From assembly GCF_015182315.1 (NCBI RefSeq), contig NZ_PRDL01000001.1, forward strand, positions 3,742,501 through 3,806,500: DNA of 64,000 bases, read 5' to 3'. Origin of the DNA: Cellvibrio polysaccharolyticus. GTDB lineage: Bacteria > Pseudomonadota > Gammaproteobacteria > Pseudomonadales > Cellvibrionaceae. Positions within the stretch are counted from its first letter, which is position 1, and each line of letters begins with the position of its first letter. This document shows positions 25,429 to 34,851 of this stretch, in pieces. The notes under the pieces are model-generated. The model did no database searches. It was given only the letters and a program-made list of their open reading frames with translations, and was not told where the DNA came from. The position numbers were made by a program, and so were the translations under genes.

Positions 25429-25800
25429 ATGAATTCAACCGTTTCTGTCGATATTAAAACTACCTTTATAAATACCCGTACGCAGCCGGAACAGCAGCGT
25501 TACGTGTACGCTTACACCATCACCATTACCAATCACGGAGAGGAGACGGCACAACTCATTAGCCGTCACTGGAAAATTCGCGATGAAAAAAACAACGTGC
25601 AGGAAGTTCAGGGGATGGGCGTTGTCGGTGAGCAACCTTCCATCCAGGCGGGCGACAGCTATACCTATACCAGCGGTGTCATTCTGGAAACTACCACCGG
25701 CATGATGGAAGGCACCTACCAGATGCGAAAAGATAATGGCGAAATGTTTGATGTAGCCATCCCCTTGTTCGCGCTGGTGCCACCTTACGCAATGCACTAA
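25429..25800 (+). CDS. apaG: ApaG/Co2+-Mg2+ efflux-associated fold protein
   Basis: 123 residues from ATG 25429. It is a single fibronectin-III-like ApaG domain with the conserved GMGVVGEQPSIQAGDSYTY (GxGxVGxxP). The biochemical role is unsettled; ApaG-type domains also occur in F-box proteins. The gene sits between rsmA and apaH, as in most gammaproteobacteria. An upstream in-frame ATG at 25387 is rejected because MNSTVSVDIKTTF is the family-like start. Confidence 0.94.
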   Translation: MNSTVSVDIKTTFINTRTQPEQQRYVYAYTITITNHGEETAQLISRHWKIRDEKNNVQEVQGMGVVGEQPSIQAGDSYTYTSGVILETTTGMMEGTYQMRKDNGEMFDVAIPLFALVPPYAMH

Positions 25801-25838
25801 ACCGCCCCGTCTGATTTCTGCTGGAACCGGAAATAATT

Positions 25839-26654
25839 ATGAGTACCTATGCCATTGGCGATATTCAGGGTTGCTATGAACCCTTTCGCCGCCTGCTCGA
25901 CAAAATTCATTTTGATCCGGTAAAAGATACCTTGTGGATTGCAGGTGACCTGGTCAATCGCGGACCCGGATCACTTGAGGTAATGCGATTTTTATTTTCA
26001 ATTCGCGATTCGGTGATTGCGGTACTGGGCAATCACGATTTGCATTTGCTCGGTGTTGCCTACGCCAATCGCAAACCGGGCAAGCAGGATACCCTCACCG
26101 ATATTTTACTCGCCGATGATCGCGAAGAATTACTGACCTGGTTGCGCCATCTGAAAATCATGCATAGCGATGCGAAGCTCGGTTACGCCATGACCCACGC
26201 CGGCATTCCTCCGCAATGGAGCCTCACCGAGGCGGCAGGTTACGCCCGCGAGTTGGAAGCGGCTTTGCGATCCGACCAGTTTCCTGTTTTTCTGAAAGAC
26301 ATGTATGGCAATCAGCCTGACTGCTGGCATGAATCGCTGAGCGGCACAGATCGCTTGAGGATCATTACCAATTACTTCACCCGCATGCGTTTTTGTCGTG
26401 CCGATGGCACGCTGGATTTGATCACCAAAGATTCTGCCAACGAAGCGCCGGAAGGCTTTATTCCCTGGTTCGCACACCCGCACCGTAAAACCGTCAACGA
26501 TCAAATTTTATTCGGCCACTGGGCAGCATTGGAAGGAAAAACCGACACGCCACAGGTGTATGCACTGGATACCGGCTGTGTCTGGGGCGGGCAATTAACG
26601 GCGATGCGTCTTGAAGATAAACAAATTTTTTCTTGCGGGTGTGACGACGTCTGA
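25839..26654 (+). CDS. apaH: Symmetrical bis(5'-nucleosyl)-tetraphosphatase
   Basis: 271-residue metallophosphatase that hydrolyses Ap4A to two ADP and lowers alarmone levels. Metal-binding blocks: GDIQGCYEPFRRLL, AGDLVNRGPGSLEV, LGNHDLHLLG, THAGIPPQW and GHWAALEG. The last gene of the lptD-surA-pdxA-rsmA-apaG-apaH cluster; 38 bases after apaG. Its length is normal. Confidence 0.96.
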   Translation: MSTYAIGDIQGCYEPFRRLLDKIHFDPVKDTLWIAGDLVNRGPGSLEVMRFLFSIRDSVIAVLGNHDLHLLGVAYANRKPGKQDTLTDILLADDREELLTWLRHLKIMHSDAKLGYAMTHAGIPPQWSLTEAAGYARELEAALRSDQFPVFLKDMYGNQPDCWHESLSGTDRLRIITNYFTRMRFCRADGTLDLITKDSANEAPEGFIPWFAHPHRKTVNDQILFGHWAALEGKTDTPQVYALDTGCVWGGQLTAMRLEDKQIFSCGCDDV

Positions 26655-26966
26655 CATTCCCGGCATGTGGCACGTAAATTTATAAGACCGGCTTCGCAGA
26701 ACTGTATTTTGCTCATAGCGTTTGAGATTTTATCATCTAGAATTATCCCATATGTGCATCACAGCGATCATTTTTTTGCCGTTATCCGGTCCGTGTTGAT
26801 ACACATTCTTCATGAAACAACACACTGGAAACAACGAATTTCCAAAAAACTGATTGCAATGATGCCCCACAAAAAACATTGCAAAACACGGCAAAAAGTC
26901 TGCGAATTCTATGACAGACGTCCCCGGGACAGTTGCCACACACAGTTTTATTCCAAGGAGAAGCTT
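26655..26966. other. 312-bp intergenic region upstream of the porin-like gene
   Basis: AT-rich, no gene. The frame of the next gene stays open through it, but the only strong start is ATG 26967 with AAGGAG. A TAGAAT box around 26735-26745 with TTGAGA nearby may be the promoter, giving a leader over 200 nt. Confidence 0.5.
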
Positions 26967-27686
26967 ATGAAAAAGAAAATTCTTGCCGCCAGCATGCTGG
27001 CGCTGTTGGGCTCAGGTGCCGCACTGGCACAGCCTTACCAAATCGAAGCGGGCGCGTCTTTAAACCATGTTGATGCGGATCACGCCAGTAGCGATACCCA
27101 ATTCGGTGCTTACGGTATTTACCACTTCAACCAGGTGCAAACCGCCAATCGCCCACTGGCAGAAGCGGCCTTCCTGCAGCGTTCCAGCAACGCTTATGTG
27201 CGCAGCTCCCAGGATTTTGATCTGATTCAGGCCGGCGCCGAATTTTATATTCCTGACACCATTTTCTACGTAGCTGCTGAATTGCTGCGCACCGATTATG
27301 ACAACAGCGACCACAACAACGATTGGGGCGTACGTGCCGGTGTAACGCCACTGGAAGGCCTGCTGGTTTTCACCCAGTACTATGATGAAGTCGGTTACGA
27401 CTTTAACGTTCACGCCAAATATGTGATGGATCTGGGCTACAGCAACGCCCTGAACCTTGAAGCGGGTTATACCGATTTCGATCACCACAATGCGGTATAC
27501 GTATACGGTGATTACTACTTCAATCGCAGCTTTAGCGCCGGTGTGGGCTATAACGATATTCATGACAACGATGCGTTTACTGTTCGTGCGCGCAACTTCT
27601 TCACCCCGGCAATTGCCGGTGAAGCAGCCTTCACCAAAGGTAACAATTTCGACCAGTTCACCATTGGCGCAAGCATCCGCTTCTAA
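26967..27686 (+). CDS. Outer-membrane beta-barrel protein, putative porin
   Basis: 239 residues from ATG 26967, with a near-ideal AAGGAG 8 bases upstream. A clean signal peptide (MKKKILAASMLALLGSGAALA) is followed by ~217 residues of alternating amphipathic strands rich in Tyr, Asn and Asp (FGAYGIYHFNQ, YVYGDYYFNRSFSAGVGYND). It ends in Phe (ASIRF), the C-terminal aromatic that BAM recognises. This fits a small 10-12-strand barrel of the 'putative porin' type found in marine gammaproteobacteria. Substrate unknown. Followed by a strong hairpin, so monocistronic. Confidence 0.75.
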   Translation: MKKKILAASMLALLGSGAALAQPYQIEAGASLNHVDADHASSDTQFGAYGIYHFNQVQTANRPLAEAAFLQRSSNAYVRSSQDFDLIQAGAEFYIPDTIFYVAAELLRTDYDNSDHNNDWGVRAGVTPLEGLLVFTQYYDEVGYDFNVHAKYVMDLGYSNALNLEAGYTDFDHHNAVYVYGDYYFNRSFSAGVGYNDIHDNDAFTVRARNFFTPAIAGEAAFTKGNNFDQFTIGASIRF

Positions 27687-27721
27687 TGCACCACTGCGGG
27701 CCTGATTCACAGGCCTGCGAC

Positions 27722-27756
27722 ATGGCGGCCGGGTTAATACCCCGCCGCCATTGTTT
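27722..27756 (+). terminator. Rho-independent terminator after the porin-like gene
   Basis: 12-bp GC-rich stem with one mismatch (arms 27722-27733 and 27740-27751), 6-nt loop, then TGTTTT. Confidence 0.82.
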
Positions 27757-27868
27757 TATCCCGCATCGCAAACTACATCCGCTCTTCTCACGATTTCTCA
27801 CCCGACAGTGCTTGCCTGTTACCGCCACGAAAGGTATTTTGCCCCTTTCCTGCTATCGAATCTGAATT

Positions 27869-28687
27869 GTGGATATAGAGCTTCTTCGAACCTTCCTGAC
27901 AGTTTCCCAGGCACGGCATTTTGGCCGGGCAGCGGATCAACTGTTTTTAACACCCGCCGCCGTGAGCGCCCGCATACGTCAACTGGAGCAAACGCTGGGG
28001 GTCAGCCTGTTTCATCGCACCCGTGGCAATATTCGCCTTACCGAAGAAGGAGAGCGGCTGCTGCCCCATGCGCAAAAGCTCCAAGACGCCTGGACCGCCG
28101 CGCAACGTGACCTGTCACTTAAGCCACAGTCAGCGCCGGCGATCCGCATCGGTTGCCCGCCGGGCTTATGGCATTGGCTGGAGCCCTTGCTGGAGAAACT
28201 GCGACAGATAGAAGATTTGCAATTAACGCTGGAAACCTGCTCCGCGCGCGACCTTCATCAACACATTGTGCAACAGCGGCTGGATGTAGGGCTGCTACTG
28301 GAAGCGCCGCTGCATGACGAGCTGCGCAGCAGTTCAGCCCGGCACAAAACGCTGCGCCTGTATCGTTCCGAAGTGAGCGACGATGTTGGTAAAACCGGTT
28401 TTATCCAATTGGACTGGGGTGCCATTATCTCCAGCCAGTTGCAACATATCGCCATGCCAGACAGCGATTACACCATCTATGCCAATGACCCGGCGGTAGC
28501 GCTGCAACGAATGCAAACCTCGCCTTGTATGGCCTGGTTACCGGAAGACCTGGCGCAACTGGCGGCCAGCCCGGCGCAAGTGGTAGAGACATTCGAACCA
28601 CTGACCCTCCCCGTCTATATCGCTTATCGCTCGTCCGCGAGTAACAATCCGCTGCTGCAAGCCCTGCTGGAAAACAGCCCCACCTGA
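27869..28687 (+). CDS. LysR-family transcriptional regulator
   Basis: 272 residues from GTG 27869 (MDIELLRTFLTVSQARHFG, a standard LysR opening). It has an N-terminal winged HTH (~1-60, AAVSARIRQLEQTLGVSLF) and an effector domain that is somewhat shorter than usual. It resembles the HdfR group, but the target cannot be read from the sequence. Its neighbours are a porin-like gene upstream on the same strand and a small convergent gene. No divergent partner gene is present, so regulation of a distant target is possible. Confidence 0.85.
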   Translation: MDIELLRTFLTVSQARHFGRAADQLFLTPAAVSARIRQLEQTLGVSLFHRTRGNIRLTEEGERLLPHAQKLQDAWTAAQRDLSLKPQSAPAIRIGCPPGLWHWLEPLLEKLRQIEDLQLTLETCSARDLHQHIVQQRLDVGLLLEAPLHDELRSSSARHKTLRLYRSEVSDDVGKTGFIQLDWGAIISSQLQHIAMPDSDYTIYANDPAVALQRMQTSPCMAWLPEDLAQLAASPAQVVETFEPLTLPVYIAYRSSASNNPLLQALLENSPT

Positions 28688-28700
28688 CTTTGCCACCGCT

Positions 28701-28729
28701 AAAAAAAATGGCGCCCAAAGGCGCCATTT
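28701..28729 (-). terminator. Terminator between convergent LysR and PA3496-like genes
   Basis: Perfect 10-bp stem (28706-28715 with 28720-28729), CAAA loop. On the minus strand it runs into a T8 tract, so it chiefly terminates the small minus-strand gene. Confidence 0.85.
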
Positions 28730-28758
28730 GCGGAGTACTGATCAGGTGCTGAAAAGAC

Positions 28759-28959
28759 TCAAAAATCCAGGTCATCGAACCCCAATTGTTCTTTCAGACG
28801 GCGGCGCTCCAGCCGGTCTTCAATTTTTCGCCGCATTTCAAGCGTATGCTGACTGGCTTCTTTACCGCTCAGTTTCGGCTGCTCGTCATCGTCGACATCA
28901 ATGCTCACATCATTCAACAAATCGGAATCGGATTGAGAATGCTCAACATCAACAGTCAT
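28759..28959 (-). CDS. Small acidic/basic protein, PA3496-like family
   Basis: 66 residues from ATG 28959 with GGAG upstream. The N-terminal half is acidic (DLLNDVSIDVDDDEQP). The C-terminal half is a charged helix (MRRKIEDRLERRRLKEQLG) ending in an acidic FDDLDF. This pattern resembles the PA3496 family of putative envelope-integrity proteins of Pseudomonas and relatives; the function is unknown. The terminator on its 3' side and a proper ribosome-binding site support a real gene. The family call is from memory. Confidence 0.65.
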   Translation of the reverse strand: MTVDVEHSQSDSDLLNDVSIDVDDDEQPKLSGKEASQHTLEMRRKIEDRLERRRLKEQLGFDDLDF

Positions 28960-29296
28960 AGAACTACTCCAGTATCGACTTGGGACAATAAGACACCGGC
29001 CTGCCGCCAACTACGTTATGCTACTTGCCCCTGATAAACAGGGTTGGGAGCACGAAAACTGGCAACCGAATAATCGGCCTGATGCTACAGGGTAAATGCT
29101 ACAAATAATCAATCAGTGCCGGAGCAGACTAATCAATTTGTCCCGCGCTATTTATCACAGACAGCACCCCGCTCAAAGCAAAAAATATTTGTCGTCTCGA
29201 TAAATATTTTTCGTTTTACCCTTGCGATAAAGCACAGTAAAAACCGCCCGAATTACAGCCGATTGGCAAGTTGGTAACGGGCACAAGGAGCAATGC
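28960..29296. other. 337-bp gap upstream of rimB with an AT-rich hairpin
   Basis: No gene seen. It contains a perfect AT-rich inverted repeat, AAAAATATTT (29181-29190) and AAATATTTTT (29202-29211), which could be a protein-binding site or a weak terminator. AAGGAG at 29285-29290 serves rimB. Confidence 0.45.
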
Positions 29297-29764
29297 ATGA
29301 CAAACACTGCCCTACCCCTCGTCGGCTGGCGAGAATGGGTTTTTCTGCACAGTTTTGATGGCACCCCTATCAAAGCCAAGGTAGACACAGGCGCTCGCAC
29401 CAGCGCCCTGCACGCGTTTCAAATTGACACCTTCAGTAGAGATAATCAGCTCTGGGTGCGCTTTGGATTACACCCTCGCCAGCAAGACACCGACTACGTT
29501 GTGACGTGTGAAGCACCGGTAAAAGATCGCCGTCAGGTTACCGACTCGGGTGGTCACAAGGAAATGCGCTACGTCATTGAAACGCTGCTGTCACTTGATG
29601 GTCAAACCTTCGTCACAGAGGTGACATTGACTGATCGTGAAAATATGCGTTTCCGTATGTTGCTGGGGCGCACGGCACTGAAAAAACGCTATCTTGTCGA
29701 TAGTGGCCGCTCATTTATTCTGGGCGGAGATCAACAACAGCCACCCCGAATACCAATCCGGTGA
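29297..29764 (+). CDS. rimB: Retropepsin-like zinc/aspartic protease RimB
   Basis: 155-residue protein of the RimK-associated 'ATP-dependent zinc protease' (retropepsin-like) family. The catalytic segment is KVDTGARTSALHA near residue 30, and a second conserved stretch is FRMLLGRTALKKRYLVDSGRSF. In Pseudomonas RimB acts with RimA and RimK in controlling glutamate tails on ribosomal protein S6. It lies 49 bp before rimK, in the usual order. AAGGAG precedes the ATG. No rimA gene was seen beside the pair. Confidence 0.87.
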   Translation: MTNTALPLVGWREWVFLHSFDGTPIKAKVDTGARTSALHAFQIDTFSRDNQLWVRFGLHPRQQDTDYVVTCEAPVKDRRQVTDSGGHKEMRYVIETLLSLDGQTFVTEVTLTDRENMRFRMLLGRTALKKRYLVDSGRSFILGGDQQQPPRIPIR

Positions 29765-29813
29765 TAGCAGCCTGCTGCTACGCTGAATTATCTGAACCTG
29801 TTCCGGAACCCCT

Positions 29814-30719
29814 ATGAAAATCGCTATTTTGTCGCGCAATCGGCGCCTGTATTCCACGCGCCGCCTGGTTGAAGCAGGAACCCGACGCGGCCACGAAGTC
29901 CATGTTATTGATATTTTAAAATGCTACATGGACATCACCTCCTCCAGCCCGGCTATCTGGTACATGGGCAGCAAGCTGGAAGGCTTTGATGCGGTGATTC
30001 CCCGCATCGGCGCATCGGTTACCCATTATGGCCTGGCGGTTATTCGCCAGTTTGAAATGATGGGCGTGTATTGCCTCACCGAATCCGTCGCGCTGGGGCG
30101 CTCACGGGATAAACTGCGCGCCCTGCAACTGCTTTCAAGAAAAGGCTTGGGGCTGCCGAAAACCAGCTTTGCCTACAATGTTCACGACACCCGCGAGCTG
30201 ATTAAACTGGTGGGCGGAACACCGCTGGTATTGAAGCTGTGCGAAGGCACCCAGGGGCGCGGCATAGTGCTGGCAGAAACGCCCAAAGCGGCAGAAAGCG
30301 TGATCGAAGCCTTTCGTGAGCTGCGCGCTGAATTTCTGGTACAGGAATTTATTAAAGAGGCGGGTGGCAGCGACATACGCTGCCTGGTCATCGGCAACAA
30401 GATCGTGGCATCCATGCAGCGCACCGCACAGGAAGGCGAGTTTCGCTCCAACCTTCACCGCGGCGGCAGCGCCTCGGTAACCCGCCTGAGTCCGGAAGAG
30501 CGCCGCACCGCCATTAAAGCCGCGAGCACTATGGGGCTGCATGTTGCGGGTGTAGATTTATTGCGCTCCCATCGCGGGCCGCTGGTGATGGAAGTCAATT
30601 CATCGCCAGGCCTGGAAGGTATTGAAGGAACAACAGGCAAAGATATCGCCGATGCGATCATCGCTTTTACGGAAGAACACGCTCGCCCGAATAACAACCG
30701 CACCCGCGGCCAGGGCTGA
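29814..30719 (+). CDS. rimK: Ribosomal protein S6--L-glutamate ligase RimK
   Basis: 301-residue ATP-grasp ligase that adds glutamates to the C-terminus of ribosomal protein S6. N-terminal MKIAILSRNRRLYSTRRL and ATP-grasp segments LVLKLCEGTQGRGIVLAE, FIKEAGGSDIRCLVIG and the metal-binding VMEVNSSPGLEGIE are all present. It follows rimB in an operon and faces a convergent GGDEF-EAL gene. In P. fluorescens RimK activity is reported to respond to c-di-GMP, so this neighbour may be relevant; the link here is inference. Confidence 0.95.
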   Translation: MKIAILSRNRRLYSTRRLVEAGTRRGHEVHVIDILKCYMDITSSSPAIWYMGSKLEGFDAVIPRIGASVTHYGLAVIRQFEMMGVYCLTESVALGRSRDKLRALQLLSRKGLGLPKTSFAYNVHDTRELIKLVGGTPLVLKLCEGTQGRGIVLAETPKAAESVIEAFRELRAEFLVQEFIKEAGGSDIRCLVIGNKIVASMQRTAQEGEFRSNLHRGGSASVTRLSPEERRTAIKAASTMGLHVAGVDLLRSHRGPLVMEVNSSPGLEGIEGTTGKDIADAIIAFTEEHARPNNNRTRGQG

Positions 30720-30728
30720 CCGACCAAT

Positions 30729-30759
30729 CGCCTGCACAGCAATCAATGCGGTGCAGGCG
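30729..30759. terminator. Hairpin between convergent rimK and GGDEF-EAL genes
   Basis: 9-bp stem CGCCTGCAC (30729-30737) and GTGCAGGCG (30751-30759) in the 49-bp gap between stops. No T tract, so only a tentative terminator. Confidence 0.4.
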
Positions 30760-30768
30760 TTACCGCCA

Positions 30769-33069
30769 TTAACGGGTGGCGCGCGCCACAGAATCCAGCG
30801 AGACAACATTGCCATCAAATGAAAATTTGCCGGCATGAAAATGTGCTTCTATCTGCAATGCGGTCAGCGGTTTCGCGTACAAAAAGCCCTGCCCCTGATC
30901 GCAACCATGCTGACGCAACCAGTCAGCCTGATACTCGGTTTCAATCCCTTCTGCGATAACCTTCAAATGCAAGTTACGAGCGAGGCCAATAATGGTGCGG
31001 GCGATAGCCGCATCGTTCTGATCATCGCGAATGTCATGAATAAAGCTGCTATCGATTTTTAATTTCTGAATGGGAAAACGCTGCAGATAGGCCAGTGAAG
31101 AATAGCCTGTGCCAAAATCATCAATCGCCAGATACAGACCCATTTGGTGCAATTGATTCAACTGGTTGATGGCCTCGCTGGCGTTTTCCATTGCACAACT
31201 TTCGGTAATTTCCAGCTCAAGGTAATCGGCACTTAAACGGGTTTCGCGCAAAATCGCTTCTACCTTGCCCGGGAAGTTTTTCTGGCGGAATTGGCGCGGC
31301 GACAGGTTAACCGCCATGCGGCCAATTTTCTTACCGGCATCCAGCCAGGCTTTTTGCTGACGACAGGCTTCACGCAACACCCACTCGCCAATCGGCACAA
31401 TCAATCCGGTTTCTTCTGCCAGCGGAATAAACAGCGCTGGCGAAACCAGACCACGCTCCGGGTGCTGCCAGCGCACCAGCGCTTCCACGCCGGTAATCTC
31501 ACCGGTTTGCAAATCAATCTGCGGCTGGTAATGCAAAATCAATTGCTGCTGTTCTACGGCGCGACGCAGGTCGTTTTCCAGCAGCAAATAATTTACCGCC
31601 GAAGCACTCATGCCACGGGTATAAAACTGACAATTATTTTTGCCGGCTTCTTTTGCCTTGTACATGGCAATATCGGCATTTTTTAACAGCTCGTCGGTAT
31701 CCGCCCCGTCATCCGGAAAAACACTGACACCAATACTGACGGTGGTAGTAATTTCATGACCACTGATCTCAAGCGGGCGCGCCAGCGTAACCAGCAATTT
31801 ATTCGCCACAAACACGACGTCATCCAGATCATGGATGCCTTCAAGAACCACCACAAATTCGTCGCCACCCAAACGGGCAACGGTATCCATATCGCGAACA
31901 CCTTCGTTCAGGCGTGCTGCAATGGCTTTTAACAACTCATCGCCCGAGTCGTGCCCCAGGCTGTCATTAATAATTTTGAAGCGATCGATATCCAGCAACA
32001 TCAAAGCAAGTTTACTGCTGCTGCGACGCGCCCGCGCCAAACCGTGAAAAATACGGTCATAAAACAGTGAGCGGTTAGGCAATGCGGTGAGTGAATCGTG
32101 AAAGGCCATGTAATTCAATCGCGATTGCTGTTCGCGCAACGCGTCTTCCGCCAGCTTGCGCTCGGAAATATCAGTCCCTATGGTACAAACGCCAAACACT
32201 TTATTTTCCTTGTTGCGCAAAGGAAACTTTACCAATAAATAGGTATGAACACTGCCGTCTTTATGGGTAAGCTCTACCTCGGTTTCAGAGGTTTGCGAAT
32301 AATTTTGTGAGGTGTGGTCAATTTCCCAGATAGAGCGGGCGATGTCGACAGGGTAAATATCAAAAACATTTTTCCCGACAATGCCCTGTTCGCCCACTGT
32401 CGATATTTGTTTGAAATGTTCACTGGCCAGCACCACGTTGCCATCCAGATCTTTTACCGAAATCAGTGCCGGTGAGAAACTGAGGATGGCGTGCAGATAG
32501 GTTTCACTGGCCCAGAGTGCTTGCTCGGCGAGGCGAAAACGATCGCTTTGTTCCTGTTGACGCGACATATCATTGATTTGTCGCACCAGCAGTGAGCTGA
32601 ATGCCCATACCGGATCCAGTTCAGCAACCAAATTTTTCAGCGTGGATTGGCAGGCACTGCTTTCGATATAAAAAACAGCAGTTACTTTTTCTTTTTCAAG
32701 AACCGGGTGCAAGCAAATAGCGCCCGGCTCGATATCGGTATTTTCACCAGCAGTTGCCAACCAATGGGCGGCATCGGGAAACTGTGTTTCAACTGCGGCG
32801 AAAGCGTCAACAATCAGTTGCGTGGGAAGATTGGATAAACGGCTGAGCGGCGTACTGATGCCGGTAACGAGGGCTTCCGGATGGCGCTGACAAGCAATGG
32901 CTTCAACATAAAACTGGTGATCGCGATGAACAATCAATACCACTCTGCTGATGGACGGTTTCATCACCACCAGCTTAACCAACCGCTCGGCAATTTGATG
33001 GTGATTCAAATCGCTGAACAGTTGCTGAAATTTTTTTATCAGCTCTACGGCATTATGACGAAGTGGCAT
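30769..33069 (-). CDS. GAF-PAS-GGDEF-EAL protein, probable bifunctional c-di-GMP enzyme
   Basis: 766 residues. N-terminal GAF-like sensor (~1-175), PAS domain (~195-315, ending in the PAC-like FGVCTIGTDISERK), GGDEF (~330-485) and EAL (~500-750). Both catalytic motifs are intact: RLGGDEF with an RxxD inhibitory site (RDMD) five residues before it, and EALVRW with downstream ITES, IDDFGTGYSS, KIDSSFI and EGIE. So, unlike FimX in this window, it could make or degrade c-di-GMP. No membrane segment, so cytosolic. It is a single-gene unit convergent with rimK. Confidence 0.93.
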   Translation of the reverse strand: MPLRHNAVELIKKFQQLFSDLNHHQIAERLVKLVVMKPSISRVVLIVHRDHQFYVEAIACQRHPEALVTGISTPLSRLSNLPTQLIVDAFAAVETQFPDAAHWLATAGENTDIEPGAICLHPVLEKEKVTAVFYIESSACQSTLKNLVAELDPVWAFSSLLVRQINDMSRQQEQSDRFRLAEQALWASETYLHAILSFSPALISVKDLDGNVVLASEHFKQISTVGEQGIVGKNVFDIYPVDIARSIWEIDHTSQNYSQTSETEVELTHKDGSVHTYLLVKFPLRNKENKVFGVCTIGTDISERKLAEDALREQQSRLNYMAFHDSLTALPNRSLFYDRIFHGLARARRSSSKLALMLLDIDRFKIINDSLGHDSGDELLKAIAARLNEGVRDMDTVARLGGDEFVVVLEGIHDLDDVVFVANKLLVTLARPLEISGHEITTTVSIGVSVFPDDGADTDELLKNADIAMYKAKEAGKNNCQFYTRGMSASAVNYLLLENDLRRAVEQQQLILHYQPQIDLQTGEITGVEALVRWQHPERGLVSPALFIPLAEETGLIVPIGEWVLREACRQQKAWLDAGKKIGRMAVNLSPRQFRQKNFPGKVEAILRETRLSADYLELEITESCAMENASEAINQLNQLHQMGLYLAIDDFGTGYSSLAYLQRFPIQKLKIDSSFIHDIRDDQNDAAIARTIIGLARNLHLKVIAEGIETEYQADWLRQHGCDQGQGFLYAKPLTALQIEAHFHAGKFSFDGNVVSLDSVARATR

Positions 33070-33554
33070 AGCGTCCCGAAAAGGGTACCTTGTCAGAAAA
33101 ATACAGGGGCCACTTGTTACGCGTTGCAGAAACCCTTATCACATTTATACCTCACGCGTGATTGGTATTAGCAAGACAAAAACAACCGGCATGAAACAGC
33201 GGCTCGCGAATTCGCGCCCGATCTGCCGCAAAACCAATCAATAATCCGGAGCTATATACAGGAGCACAGATGCCATGACACGTTGCAAATAATTTATTGT
33301 GTCATCGTCCGTGAAAGAAAAAGTGCAATGGCAAGGTTTAATCACCGGAAACCGGCATTTACTAACAATGCGAGCCAGTAAACATACCTGAATTTTCGTC
33401 ACTAGCAAAGGATTTATGTGCCACAGCCGGGCGTATTAATGAAGAGCGAACAAAAAACAAACAAAACTTTACCTGGAGAAGCAACACGACTGCGATAACG
33501 CCAACAGCCGTGTTACATTTTGTGCGGATACATCAGGCAATGCAGTACATACGC
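33070..33554. other. 485-bp intergenic region before hisC's 3' end
   Basis: No convincing gene. It contains an inverted repeat ATGACAC (33275-33281) and GTGTCAT (33299-33305) with an AT-rich centre, which looks like a possible operator. A weak imperfect hairpin (33483-33514) lies after the hisC stop on the minus strand. Confidence 0.45.
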
Positions 33555-34613
33555 TTACTTTTTCAACAATTGCTGTAACACGCTGATAAAGGTTTCCATC
33601 TGGGCATCGGTGCCAATGGTAATTCGCAAATAATCGCGAATGCGTGACGCCGTGAAATGGCGAACCAGAATACGATTTTCTCGCAACTGCGCCATCAGTG
33701 CCGCCGCATCGACTGGCGGCCTGGCGAATAAAAAGTTGGCCTGTGAAGGCAGCACCGAAAAGCCCAGCGCTTGCAGTTGTTGCCGGGTCCACTCACGGGT
33801 AGCAATGACCTTGTCACAGCAGGCTACAAAATACGCCTCGTCATCAAATGCGGCGATAGCGGCTGTTTCGGCAATACGGTCAATGGGATAGGAGTTAAAT
33901 GAGTTTTTAACCCGATCAAGGCCGTGAATAAGTTCTGCCGCCCCCACCGCAAAGCCCAGTCGCAACCCGGCCAGCGCGCGCGATTTGGACAGGGTTTGCA
34001 CCACCAGCAGATTCGGATAGCGATTCACCAGCGAAATAGCCGTCTCACCACCGAAGTCAATGTAGGCTTCATCCACCACCACCACCGAATCGCGATTACG
34101 CTCCAACAGCGCTTCAATCTCGGCGAGCGGTTTGCCAATCGCGGTAGGTGCGTTGGGGTTGGGGAAAATAATGCCGCCATTTTCCGGCGGATAATCATCC
34201 AGATTCAGGCTGAAGTCATCACGCAGGGGGATGGTTTGCGCGGTAATGCCAAACAGCTGGCAGTAAACTTTGTAAAACGAATAGGTGATATCCGGAAACA
34301 GCAGCGGTTTGTCCTGCTTGAAGAAGGCCATAAACAGCAGCGCCAGCACCTCGTCGGAGCCATTACCCACAAAAACCTGTTCAGGGTTTACGGAATAGTA
34401 ACCGGCGATGGTGTGCTTGAGTCGGCGCGATTCCGGGTCCGGATACAGACGCAGGCGCTCAACCAGCTCTTCATTCAGCAACGCAGTAATCGTCGGTGAG
34501 GGCGGGAAAGGGCTTTCGTTGGTATTCAGTTTGATAAGCCCGTCTATTTGCGGCTGTTCACCCGGCACATAGGGCTCAAGCTGACGAACCATTTCACTCC
34601 AGTAACGCGACAT
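33555..34613 (-). CDS. hisC: Histidinol-phosphate aminotransferase
   Basis: 352 residues from ATG 34613 (GGAAG upstream); a start six codons earlier is less likely. It is a fold-type I PLP enzyme making histidinol phosphate from imidazole-acetol phosphate and glutamate. Motifs: KLNTNESPFPPSP, VGNGSDEVLALLFMAF, FPNPNAPTAI, VVDEAYIDFGG and the PLP lysine in QTLSKSRALAGLRLGFAVG. It is not in a his operon here; it stands alone, divergent from an aromatic aminotransferase. Some HisC paralogues act on aromatic amino acids, so it may be one of two copies. Confidence 0.9.
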   Translation of the reverse strand: MSRYWSEMVRQLEPYVPGEQPQIDGLIKLNTNESPFPPSPTITALLNEELVERLRLYPDPESRRLKHTIAGYYSVNPEQVFVGNGSDEVLALLFMAFFKQDKPLLFPDITYSFYKVYCQLFGITAQTIPLRDDFSLNLDDYPPENGGIIFPNPNAPTAIGKPLAEIEALLERNRDSVVVVDEAYIDFGGETAISLVNRYPNLLVVQTLSKSRALAGLRLGFAVGAAELIHGLDRVKNSFNSYPIDRIAETAAIAAFDDEAYFVACCDKVIATREWTRQQLQALGFSVLPSQANFLFARPPVDAAALMAQLRENRILVRHFTASRIRDYLRITIGTDAQMETFISVLQQLLKK

Positions 34614-34760
34614 AATCACTTCCGACTTCACTGATAGACAAGTTGTTGGTGGCCGGCGGAAAAGCCGACGACAAAGAAGCAGCGAGTATACCTGAAGCCG
34701 TCTGAGGCTCGAAGCCTGTCACCGGAAAAGCTGCATCTGGCGCGCGTACTCGCGTTGACC

Positions 34761-34788
34761 TTGGCGCAGGCAACCCAACGCGTATAAT
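34761..34788 (+). promoter_or_regulatory. Candidate promoter of the aminotransferase gene
   Basis: TTGGCG (34761-34766), 16-bp spacer, perfect TATAAT (34783-34788), 63 bp before the start codon. Confidence 0.6.
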
Positions 34789-34851
34789 CACTGCCCTGTT
34801 CCCGATTCATCCACTGGCGGCCTGCCCGGTCGCCCTGCCGCCGGAGTTATT

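Noticed and set aside
26667..26966. 100-codon N-terminal extension of the porin-like gene
   Set aside because: The signal peptide starts at 26967 with an ideal ribosome-binding site; the extension is AT-rich and has no coding character.
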